From Harmonia axyridis (Eukaryota > Arthropoda > Insecta > Coleoptera > Coccinellidae): 64,000 nucleotides of DNA. This document shows, in pieces, positions 55,390-64,000 of this stretch. The notes beneath the pieces are model-generated. The model was not told the DNA's origin. It made no database searches and worked only from the letters and a program-made list of their open reading frames with translations. The translations under genes and the position numbers were made by a program. Within the stretch, counting starts at the first letter, position 1. Each line of letters opens with the position of its first letter. The stretch is from assembly GCF_914767665.1 (NCBI RefSeq), contig NC_059503.1, positions 51,080,852-51,144,851 of the forward strand, given 5' to 3'.

Positions 55390-57118
55390 TTATTTACTTT
55401 GCAGATTTTGTGAAAGAAAACACATCATTCGAACTGATGAACCTTTCAGACATGCACGTTTGGCGGTAATTATGTTACCAGCTCTAGAAAACGCGCGTTC
55501 TGACGAAGTTGATGTTGATGGTTTACGTTTACATAGATACTTTTTTGCTATTTCAGACAATTTGGGGTACTTGTTTTGATTATTTTGCCACCATTCTAGT
55601 GGATTTGAATCTTTGGTTATTGGATAATCCAAGGCGTAAATATCTATTTCATTATTACAATTGGTACTATTTTTTAAGGACTCATCTAAATCGTTTTTGA
55701 AGATGAAATCTAACGCCGCCTTTTTAATCGATTGCAGAGTTTTTTCATTTGAAACCTTGCTCTCCTGTTCCGTATGCATTGCCATTTCTAGACATTTCTC
55801 AATTTCAGTGGTCAAATATTGTTTGATTCTGAATTGCGAACCGACGAATCTTTCTATTCTTTTGAATCTGGGGTCTAAAAATGTACACACATCAACTGGA
55901 GTAACATCTTTCCCTAACAAAACTGAATCAGAAAAACAAAGTTTTTTAAATCTTTCATAGAATTGATCACGAAGTGTATTTTTGAAGGATTTGATGTTCT
56001 CAGAATCCGTTTGATCATTTTCTTTGTCCATAAAATTTTGTGATAAAGATTGAATTATCGGCATGATCATTGAAAGGGTAGGTTGAGTTTCCATAGATAA
56101 TAAATTGGTTACGACCTCGAAAGGTTTCAGAGATTGTGAAAGGGATTCAATGTCCGACCATTCTACCTCCGAAACAATAAAATGTGCTGCTTGAGACTTT
56201 GTTGTCGTTGATCTATCTGATAAAACTGCGATTATGGTTTCACGTTGTTCTATTAATCTTTGCAACATATAAAAAGTAGAATTCCAACGAGTTTTCACGC
56301 ATTGAATCAATTTATGATTGGGTGATTTCAACTGAGTTTGCTTCAGATTAAAAGCATTGGTTGCTTTGTTTGAATGTTTGAAATGTCGAACGATAATACT
56401 GCATTTGTCGATTAATGATTTGATATTTCGATCATCCAATCCTTTATTCAATACCAATTGTAATGTGTGAGCAAAACAGTATACAGCAAAGAATGGAAGC
56501 TCTCTAGTAGAAGCAACAATATTTGCTGCATTATCGTGAACAATTGCTACACATTTTTCTGACAGTTTCCAATCCACAAGAATTTCTTTTAATTCATTTT
56601 TCAAATTGACACCCGTATGAGATTGGTCCATTACTTCCTTTGTCAAATTTACCGATTTTTGTTGCCAATTGCTATCTATATAATGAAAAGTGACGGTTAT
56701 GTAAGATTCGTTTGACCTCGAACTCCAACAATCAGTCGTTAAAGCAACATATTTTATAGCACCGAACTTCACAATTAATTTACTTTTTTCTATTTCATAT
56801 AATGATTGAATTCGGTGCAAAATGGTTTTTTTACATGGAATTACATAATTGGGAGTTATATAAGACATTAAATCTTTGAAGCCCTTATTATCAACAAAGG
56901 AAATAGGCAAAGTATCTATGCATACCTTTTTTGCTATCAACTGCGATTTTATTTCTTGTATTTAATGGGAAATCCTTCTAGACATGAACACATCGTCAAT
57001 TCTTGTTTGCCCAACTGATGATGTCTTCGAAGTAGAGGATTCTGCGATCAATGCTGTTTCCATATCTTCTGGCTTTTCCGAGTTTCCCCTTTCTTCACTT
57101 GATTGTTGTGAGGCTGAA
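55390..57118 (-). pseudogene. hAT transposase, main exon (one stop codon)
   Basis: Opens after an acceptor near 57118 with a Ser/Glu-rich linker (SQQSSEERGNSEKPEDMETA), QTRIDDVF, then a single TAA at about 56963-56965, then 516 open residues. Motifs in order: ALTTDCWSSRSNESYITVTF (first catalytic Asp), VAIVHDNAANIVAS, FAVYCFAHTLQLVLNKGL, CVKTRWNSTFYMLQRLIEQR, DVCTFLDPRFKRI, and the hATC dimerisation region NPLEWWQNNQNKYPKLSEIA, KKYLCKRKPSTSTSSERAFS, RAGNIITAKRACL. Length and order match ZBED-type hAT transposases. Apart from the stop it looks complete to 55390. Confidence 0.9.
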
Positions 57119-57192
57119 CTGATCAAATTTAAAGGAAATGAGTATAACTTAAATACGAAGTTACAAATCTAACCGAATTTTATTTCACTTAC

Positions 57193-57340
57193 CTTGAAAG
57201 ATTTGTTGTTCTTGAAGTGGTGCCATAAATTGCTTGTAGGACCTTTGAACTTTGTACTATAAGGGCACAGTTTACACTGAACTTGATCTTCATCGTTTTT
57301 CAGAAAATATTACTTTTCTTCGACATTGTAATTTTAGATT
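57193..57340 (-). pseudogene. BED zinc-finger exon of the hAT transposase
   Basis: Minus strand from an ATG near 57333 (MSKKSNIF), then TGA; shifting one base gives DEDQVQCKLCPYSTKFKGPT, SNLWHHFKNN, i.e. C-x2-C...H-x3-5-H of a BED finger, which binds the transposon ends. The exon ends in donor GTAAGTGAAA at 57192. The one-base shift falls at the position of the conserved Trp before the Cys pair. A final metal-binding His appears to have become Asn, so the finger may be doubly damaged. Confidence 0.75.
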
Positions 57341-57550
57341 TCTCGCTTCGACAAAACGACTGTTAAAAATTTCAGAATAAACTGAACTGAAATATTTAAA
57401 GTTCAAAGCTTTAAACCTATGCAGCCAATATTAAGGATAGAAAATACATTAGGAAAGATGAGTATATGACGGGTACTTATGTTTTTTCAATGAAATAAAT
57501 TCTACGAAAGTAAGAAAGATAATGGACAATAAAAAGAAATGCTGCCTATA

Positions 57551-58149
57551 CAGGGTGTTTCCTAAACATGCGGCAAAAATTCAGGGGGTTGTTCCTTGGA
57601 CTATTCTAAGAATATTTTGTCCTTTGATGATTTTTGAAAAACCTCTTTGTTTCGAAGATACAGGGCGAACAACATTTTTCATATTTTTAAAATTAATAAT
57701 AGTTTAAATAAAAATGCGTACCGCACTGTGTTTACTAAGTAGGTACAATTTATTTTTAAATTTGTTTAACAACATTCCAATTACTAAAAACGGCCAGTTT
57801 TTTGACTAAAAATTGCTAATACATCACTAAACGAATTCAAATGAAAACCGTGTTTAATCTGTATTCCTTTACCATCTGCACTTATCAATTTTAGTCAAAA
57901 AACTGGCCGTTTTTAGTAATTGGAATGTTGTTAAACAAATTTAAAAATAAATTGTACCTACTTAGTAAACACAGTGCGGTACGCATTTTTATTTAAACTA
58001 TTATTAATTTTAAAAATATGAAAAATGTTGTTCGCCCTGTATCTTCGAAACAAAGAGGTTATTCAAAAATCATCAAAGGACAAAATATTCTTAGAATAGT
58101 CCAAGGAACAACCCCCTGAATTTTTGCCGCATGTTTAGGAAACACCCTG
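57551..58149. mobile_element. 599-bp palindromic MITE, CAGGGTGTTTCC ends
   Basis: CAGGGTGTTTCCTAAACATG after TA is mirrored by CATGTTTAGGAAACACCCTG before TA. The arms are about 270 bp and nearly identical (GAATATTTTGTCCTTTGATG, AACGGCCAGTTTTTTGACTA and their mirrors), leaving only about 55 bp of loop. The close match between arms implies a young insertion. Non-coding. Confidence 0.9.
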
Positions 58150-58188
58150 TATACTTGTATAGCTATTTGAATTCATATACCCCTGTAT

Positions 58189-58600
58189 ACCTGTAATGGG
58201 TCTATGTAGTGTCCCAGCGAAGGTTTTACTGCGTCTATTTAGGGATCTATTGTATTTTGTACGTTGTCATGTGATCAAAGTAATTGCTGGATTTTCCAAA
58301 CAACAATTTGAGTGTAAAAATATGATATTTTTTTTCGGTAAAACCAGGGTGCTCTCGACATCCCAAAGATAACAAACGTTTTCACATTTATGCATCAAAC
58401 AACCGTAACTGTGTTCAGTATTACCTGTTCGATAAATAGATCTGTTATATAATTGTGCATATTTTTTATTAGATATCAACGAATATCCATTCCTGTCATC
58501 GGTGGCTAGGTTTTTTGAGTGGAATAGTCGAATGAGTATTAACAGAATAACCATTGAATATTTACTAGTACAATATTCTCTTATACACCGAGTCACGAGA
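58189..58600 (+). repeat. Dispersed repeat, copy 2 (other copy 42752-43130)
   Basis: Same orientation and order of blocks as copy 1: CCTGTAATGGGTCTATGTAG, TCCCAGCGAAGGTTTTA, TAATTGCTGGATTTTCCAAA, TTACCTGTTCGATAAATAGA, TAGATATCAACGAA. The CCTGTA ahead of it follows the palindromic MITE directly. Confidence 0.75.
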
Positions 58601-59543
58601 ACGCAACTCGAGTGGTGTTTCGCGAAATACGTCGAATGAAGAGGTTCGTATAATCAAAATATATCGTCTATATTCGAGTTGATATTCGTTTCGATTATAT
58701 CACGAATAATATTTTTAATTTGTCATTCATTAATATAATTTTTTTTAATTTGTCATTAATATTAATATAACCAAAGCACTGCCTTTTGAAAAATTCGATG
58801 ATATTTCAATGAGTTTGACTTAAATTTTTTTTGCGAACGTCCAAGTACCTAACTATAAAAAGATGACAATATGCAAGGGCGGTCCTAGTCTTAAATTTTG
58901 GGGGGGATGGCCGTCATAGGCTTCAAGTTTTTTTATAGGACCAATAACAAGTCCCAGATTACGCCGATATCAAGTCCTAACTCCTCAAAAAATATGAATG
59001 AAAAAATATTATGAATATTTATATTCAACCATTCAGGTAGAAATTAATATAATAATAGAATAGAATAGAAAATCGATTGTTTAATATGAAAAAAAAGACT
59101 AGAATTGACAATTACAACACAAAATAATCAAACGAGCCGACAATAACAGTTACAGCCAAGCCGACAGCCATAATAACTTCTGCAATTTCAGTTGAAACAC
59201 GAAATGTTATGCCTGTTCTTTTTCCTATTCAAATCTCGGAAAAAATATGCGTTTACTGGTCTACCAATAAAAACAACAAGGGTATTAAAATCATCAAACA
59301 TTCAAACGTGCCGACAGTAACAGCTATGCAGATGTAATTTCGGCCCGAAATTACACTTGAAACACGTTCTTTAGGGATGAGGATTGTAAACCTATTGCTA
59401 AGACCTATTCATTCATTTTTATAGTAGTCTTATTTGTATTCTTATCAATTTTGAAGATGGGAACTTATTCAAATATATTTCATCGAAATAATTTGTTTAT
59501 ATTTATGCCGTTACACGTTTGTATGCCAGTTGGATAACTTGTG
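58601..59543. other. No gene seen
   Basis: AT-rich. TACAGCCAAGCCGACAGCC-like (59150) and a related CCGACAGTAACAGCTATG (59313) are short similar stretches about 160 bp apart, perhaps an old duplication. Confidence 0.4.
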
Positions 59544-59545
59544 TA

Positions 59546-60711
59546 CAGTGCATCCCATTTTGGGTGAGACAGCCAGGTTTCTCGCTTGTTATTTAAGATA
59601 GAGCCTTGCGGTTTTCACGTCCCTGTCCTACTTTTTCGTGAAACTCAAGTTGGTCTAATCAGATTCTGTATAACTGTTTCCGTTCAAAAGATACAGTTTT
59701 TGGAAATTGATACTTTTCGGACCCCTTCTTTATCTCCGAAATTATTAGAAATAATGCTGAGCTGAAAACTACGTCTGAATCAGAATTCTGCGTAGAATCC
59801 AGTGGCGTACTTAATATTTTTTTTCGGGGTATGGTTTTGAAGATTCAACACCAACCTATATTTTTTTTAATGGAACACCCTATATATCATTACTTCGTTG
59901 AATTCGTTATTTTTTTCCCTTCAAAATGATATATGATACTATATAGGTAGGATGTTCAGAAATGTTAAAAAAACACTAAAACGTCAAATAATGATGATTT
60001 TTTTGTGAATGGGCCATGGATTTTCTATGTTTCAATAAGAGGATTATTACTTTCGATTTTTAAAAGTAGTAGGTCATTGATGACACAAACATCCTTGTTG
60101 TTATTATGGCTACTATGCATTTGGGAGCATTGTTTTATCAAGTAGGCATTGGAGGGAAAAAACCAATCTGATCTAGCTTTCATCGCTTTAAATTATTGTT
60201 ATCATTATTGATTCTTTTTTTCTATGGGAAATCCATTGCCCATTAACAAAAAATCATCATTATTTGATGTTTTAGTGTTTTTTTTAAAATTTTCTGAACA
60301 TCTCACCTACATGGTGTCATATATCATTTTGAAGGGAAAAAAATAACGAATTCAACGAAGTAATGATACACATAGTGTTCCATTTAAAAAAACATAAGTT
60401 TGTGTTGAATCTTCTAAACCATACCCCGAAAAAAAATAATGAGTACGCCACTGGATTCTACGCAAAATTCTGATTAAGGAGTAGCTTTTACCTCAGCATT
60501 ATTTCTAATAACTTCGGAGATAAAGAAGGGGTCCGAAAAGTATCAATTTCCAAAATCACCCTGTATCTCTTGAACGGAAACAGTTATGCAAAATCTGATT
60601 AGACCAACTTGAGTTTCACGAAAAAGTAGGACAGGGACGTGAAAACCGCAAGGCTCTATCTTAAATAACAAGCGAGAAACCTGGCTGTCTCACCCAAAAT
60701 GGGATGCACTG
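59546..60711. mobile_element. 1.17-kb palindromic element, CAGTGCATCCC ends, TA target
   Basis: CAGTGCATCCCATTTTGGGT after TA is mirrored by ACCCAAAATGGGATGCACTG before TA. Arms of about 450-500 bp are long and highly similar (CCTGTCCTACTTTTTCGTGA, TCGGACCCCTTCTTTATCTC and their mirrors), leaving a loop at about 60000-60240. It differs at the tip from the CAGGGTG family but has the same architecture and target. It lies just upstream of the LINE end at 60714. Confidence 0.85.
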
Positions 60712-60713
60712 TA

Positions 60714-62266
60714 CACTACGACGGAAAAGATGTGAATTTTGTAATTTACAACTAATATTGTTATTAACTCCATTTCAACAAATGAGACAATACAACATAT
60801 CACAGGAGGATGTCAAATGTTTGCAGGAAATGAATATAAAGAGAGACATGATGCAGTAGGAAAGATACTACACCAAGAATTGGCAACCATATTAAAACTA
60901 ATTCATTCTGAAAAAATGCCATATTACAAGTACCGACCGGAGACCATCCTAGAAAACGAACGCTATAAACTGTACTGGGATCGTACAGTTTTGACTGATA
61001 AAACAGTCCCTCACAATAGACCAGATATACTACTAGTCGATAAACATCAAAAGACAGCATTACTTGTTGACGTAGCAATACCAAATAACAACAACCTGCG
61101 TCAAAAGGAGGTCGAAAATATTTCAAAATATAGGGACCTCGAATTTCAGATAAAGCGTCAGTGGGGAATGATATCAACGAAAACTATTCCAATTATCATC
61201 TCAACAACTGGAATAGTGCCCAAAAATCTCAAGAGGAATATCAAGCAACTGGGACTTAGTGAGTATATATGTAATATAATGCAAAAAGCTGTTCTTTTAG
61301 GAACTGCAAGGACGGTGAGAAAATTCCTAGGAAGCGAAGGACAGGTCACAGGATCACGTGTAAGAGGGCCAGAAGTTCGACGAGAACCAGGAGGACCACA
61401 AGGACCGGACACGACCGAGCTCTACCCTTCTGTAGGGATGGGCAATAAATATCGATATATCGAAATATCAATATTTTCTCAGAAAATTTTCGATGGATAT
61501 CGTCGATATTTACCATTTCGATACTATCGATTGTCGATATTTTCAACCGATATATTATCGATATATTTATATAAATTTCAGAGTATCAAAATAGATATTT
61601 TTTAATGTGGTTTAATTTTCGTGTGGTCAAAATCATAATGCAAAATATTAAAAAATATCGAATTTGACACTTTCAAATAAATATCGACTACTTTCGATAT
61701 GCAGAATTTCAGAACTGAAGTACTTACTTCATTTTGAAAATATTCTATAAAAATGGAAGCCAACTACTAAATGTGTTTTCAACTGAATCTGGTCACGATG
61801 TTTCATAATGCGACATATTGAAAATATCGAATTTGAAACTCTGAAATATCTAAATATCGAAATGTAGAATCGCAAAACTGAAATTCTGCATATCGAAAAT
61901 ATTCCATGAAATGGGAGCAAACTACTAAAAATCTGGATTTTCGACTAATGGAAGTAGATCAAAATATGTTTCATGTGGTCGAAATCATAATGCGAAATAT
62001 TGAAAACTACTAAATATGTCATCTTCAACTGAATCTCGTCATCTGAATCTCATTATTCTTCTCTATGATAGAAAAACTTTATTGAATTCAACAAAATTTT
62101 CCCACACTAAAATATACAGCGATATATATCGATAAATGTCGACATATCGATATTTTTGCTCTAACATATTTCGATAGTGTCAGAAAATATCGATACAATA
62201 TATATCGATAGTTTTCTGTCCCTTGCCCATCCCTACCCTTCTGATATTTTAAATATCTGGGATTGA
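60714..62266 (+). pseudogene. LINE C-terminus with restriction-like endonuclease domain, split by a MITE
   Basis: Reads KRCEFCN, then (after a shift) NETIQHITGGCQMFAGNEYK, ERHD: a CCHC zinc finger. It continues open from 60757 with YYKYRPETILENERYKLYWD, HNRPDILLVDKHQKTALLVD, VAIPNNNNLRQKEVENISKY, TIPIIISTTGIVPKNLKRNI and RTVRKFLGSEG. The R-P-D...D-V-A-I-P pattern is the PD-(D/E)XK core of the C-terminal nuclease of R2/R4-like LINEs; the exact clade is not decided. An hAT MITE (61433-62235) interrupts the codons after TTELYPS; beyond it the frame resumes with DILNIWD and a TGA at 62264-62266. The 3' UTR runs to about 62450. Confidence 0.75.
61433..62235. mobile_element. hAT MITE, TAGGGATGGGCAA ends, CCCTTCTG duplication
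   Basis: TAGGGATGGGCAA / TTGCCCATCCCTA ends are flanked by identical CCCTTCTG (61425-61432 and 62236-62243). Subterminal regions are dense in ATCGATA and TATCGAAA motifs. No transposase. Inserted near the end of a LINE ORF. Confidence 0.95.
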
Positions 62267-62716
62267 GTGAATGTTCCTCTTAGCGAGGAGTGAGAAGCCG
62301 ACGGCGAGGAGAAATCCTACGCGTATAGGCAAAAGTCGGGGAAATGGTTTATTCTGTAAGCTACAGGGTATAAACACATAATCACAGAGGCGTGAGCCTG
62401 TACGTGATGTAATGTGTAATGCAACTCATTTCTCAATAAATAGAAACTGAAATAATATACAGCTATAAGAAGGAAAACCAATGTAAAAATGAATTACAAA
62501 GAAATCTTGAAATAATTATGGATTCAATATTTTTGAAAATCCATTGTTAAAAGTCACTTCAAACCACTTTCAGTTATCAAAGTTCTTAAGAACTTCACTT
62601 TTACGTTGAAAATTTGTGCAGTAAAACTGTCTGCGCGAAAATTTGAAGTATACGACTCAGTTTAGATTTTAGTGGTGTTTCCGAATATTAAAACAGATTT
62701 TCAAAATTCCGATGTA
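62267..62716. other. LINE 3' UTR (to about 62450), then nothing recognised
   Basis: 62280-62350 is GC-richer (GAGGAGTGAGAAGCCGACGG) and probably the LINE 3' UTR, ending around CAATAAATAGAAACTGAAAT (62442). The remainder is AT-rich. Confidence 0.45.
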
Positions 62717-62909
62717 CAGGGTGTTGTTACGAGGATTCAAACGATTCATAATTTTTTGTCAACTCGGACCTGGATTTTCAAGGCGGTTATTGCATGATAC
62801 GTTTGGGCTCTCAATGAGGGACATATTTGCCAAATATGAAGAAAATATACCGGGTGGTTCGTTTGATATGGCCTCAGAAAGAAACGGGCAAAATTCATAA
62901 AACACCCTG
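62717..62909. mobile_element. 193-bp MITE of the CAGGGTGTTnT type
   Basis: CAGGGTGTTGTTACGAGGAT after TA at 62715 pairs with AAACACCCTG before TA at 62910. A further AAACACCCTGTA end occurs at 63010-63020, so two elements may overlap here. Non-coding. Confidence 0.6.
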
Positions 62910-63135
62910 TATTTCGGCTACGAAGACAGTAAGACCCGATAAATGGGGTATCTCCAGAACCGCCTTGATGCCACCTATGCACCTGTGAAGTATTTCCGTT
63001 GCCCAATGAAACACCCTGTATCTCCCGCAAAAATTATATGTTCATAACTCGAGGATACAGAACAGAAAAAAAAATTAGCGAATGAAGTTGGATGTGTTAC
63101 ATAAGGATGTTCGATAAATAGATCCCAACAATAGA
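62910..63135. other. No gene seen
   Basis: Short stretch with one extra CACCCTGTA end (63012-63020) and no recognised coding. Confidence 0.4.
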
Positions 63136-63410
63136 GTCTCCCTGCCAATCTTCAGATCAACTCAAATATGCTCTATTACTCTATTCCATCCGGCGGATTG
63201 AAATCAACGAATACACGCTTTGACGACAATTAATCCAATATATAAAAACCCACACCCCCTCCAACGGGCCCAGTGCGATCACATGTTAAAATTCGGAAAC
63301 CAGGGATGAAATACTTTCATCCGTAATATTTTGGTTCAGCCAAGTTGCAGTAAAAAAACAATATCAAGACCTTCAGCAGCCGTTACATCATGCAATTCAT
63401 CAAGTTTTGG
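63136..63410 (-). pseudogene. LINE AP-endonuclease fragment (Jockey/CR1 group)
   Basis: Minus strand reads LDIVFLLQLG (the LTETW position), then in another frame FIPGFRILTCDRTGPVGGGV, GFYI. This is the usual succession DIxxLTETWL...IPGYxxxRxDRxxxxGGGVxxYI in LINE endonucleases. Stops and shifts make it dead, and neither RT nor ORF1 is next to it. Confidence 0.65.
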
Positions 63411-64000
63411 GTAAAAAGTAGTGTTGGACATAATCGGATGTTCTCAATAATCGGTTATTCTATATCCGAGCATTTCAAAAATCGGATGTTTATTCGAATA
63501 AAAATCGTCGTATGCGATATGACCTTCAATGCGTTAAAAATGTTTAAATATCGTCGGCAATAGCCAAAGATTTCCGAATACGTTGTGCTAACTAATAAAC
63601 TAAACATTTTATCACTTGGTAGACATTTGGATCATTCGGTCACCGGGGACAATTCATTATTCAGCTGAATATGCGTCTTCGGGAAATCACTCATCTGATG
63701 CCTGAGATTTATGTCATTCATGGAATCTTTATATTTTTTATTCCATTCACACCAATAATTAGGGAATACTTGAGTTTCTATTCCAAATTCATTTGAAACT
63801 TGAGTTGAAGTTTCATAAATTGTAAATGATATGCATTTGGGATGTCAGAGTGATCTCAACAAAATGAAGAATAAAACAATTTCTGAATTGAAGTCAGGAA
63901 AGTACGAAGCCATTACCAATAGCACATGGGAGACCGATTTCTTCGCACAGTTGATGCATATGACGATCGGGCTGACTCATCTGAAACCGTTAATAAACGA
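63411..64000. other. No gene seen
   Basis: AT-rich. ATCGGATGTT occurs twice with TCGGTTATTC (63432-63495), a short degenerate repeat. The window ends without a recognisable feature. Confidence 0.4.

Larger units (their letters stand above)
54626..57340 (-). mobile_element. hAT transposon, nearly intact gene, right end not found
   Basis: TAGGGCTGGGAATCATGAAT at 54626 is a typical hAT end. It is followed by a dense cluster of GAATA/TATTC motifs (54640-54900; ATTCACTGAATA, TGAATAATCAGTGAATAG). The transposase lies on the minus strand at 55390-57340. I could not find a mirrored CCCAGCCCTA to the right, nor a second ATCCGAAC duplication, so the right end is lost or beyond recognition. Confidence 0.75.

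Noticed and set aside
61433..61605. Extension of the LINE protein past TTELYPS (VGMGNKYRY...)
   Set aside because: This part is hAT MITE sequence; the true frame resumes after 62243.

Overview
This window looks like a repeat-dominated stretch of an insect nuclear genome, possibly a beetle. It is AT-rich, has animal-type GT-AG splice signals, and carries a typical arthropod load of decayed mobile DNA: mariner, DUF4817-type Tc1/mariner, hAT, Harbinger-like and MULE-like DNA transposons, several non-LTR retrotransposon (LINE) clades and a Penelope-like fragment. There is no operon structure, no bacterial signal, and I recognise no tRNA or rRNA gene. No complete host gene is obvious. I found no intact virus.

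Layout. 1-4.65 kb is a higher-order satellite interrupted by an RTE-like LINE relic. 5.1-5.8 kb is an internally deleted mariner. 7-17 kb holds scattered LINE and transposase relics plus terminal-inverted-repeat elements, one (12.45-13.88 kb) with a transposase relic. 17.3-21.8 kb is a Harbinger-like shell (TAA duplication) holding a broken minus-strand LINE, itself split by a 1.7-kb inserted element. 22.6-26.0 kb is a Foldback-like element with 140-bp tandem repeats in both arms. 28.1-39.7 kb is a giant element with about 1.3-kb inverted arms; a nearly intact LINE sits in its left arm and nested hAT-like and palindromic elements lie inside. 39.8-41.9 kb encodes a MULE-like transposase apparently joined to a ubiquitin-specific-protease-like domain. 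43.1-44.05 kb is a satellite of perfect palindromes. 45.7-47.4 kb is a triplicated LINE-tail/exon block. 47.8-51.6 kb is a LINE split by a DUF4817 transposon with arms of about 570 bp. 53-57.3 kb holds an hAT MITE and an almost intact hAT transposase gene. 57.5-62.9 kb has more palindromic TA-target elements and a LINE with a restriction-like endonuclease end, whose last codons are split by an hAT MITE.

Two patterns stand out. First, eight short minus-strand candidate exons (15.2-47.3 kb) are all flanked by splice signals, all multiples of three in length, and all open only or consistently in phase 1. They could belong to one fast-evolving microexon gene whose introns have filled with transposons. 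Second, many unrelated-looking palindromic elements share the termini TA-CAGGGTG / CACCCTG-TA, and one still carries a DUF4817 transposase. This suggests one transposase lineage mobilises a wide set of foldback MITEs.

All calls come from reading the sequence and motif memory; no database search was run. Element ends given to the base are those where terminal repeats and target duplications can be seen; other limits are approximate.
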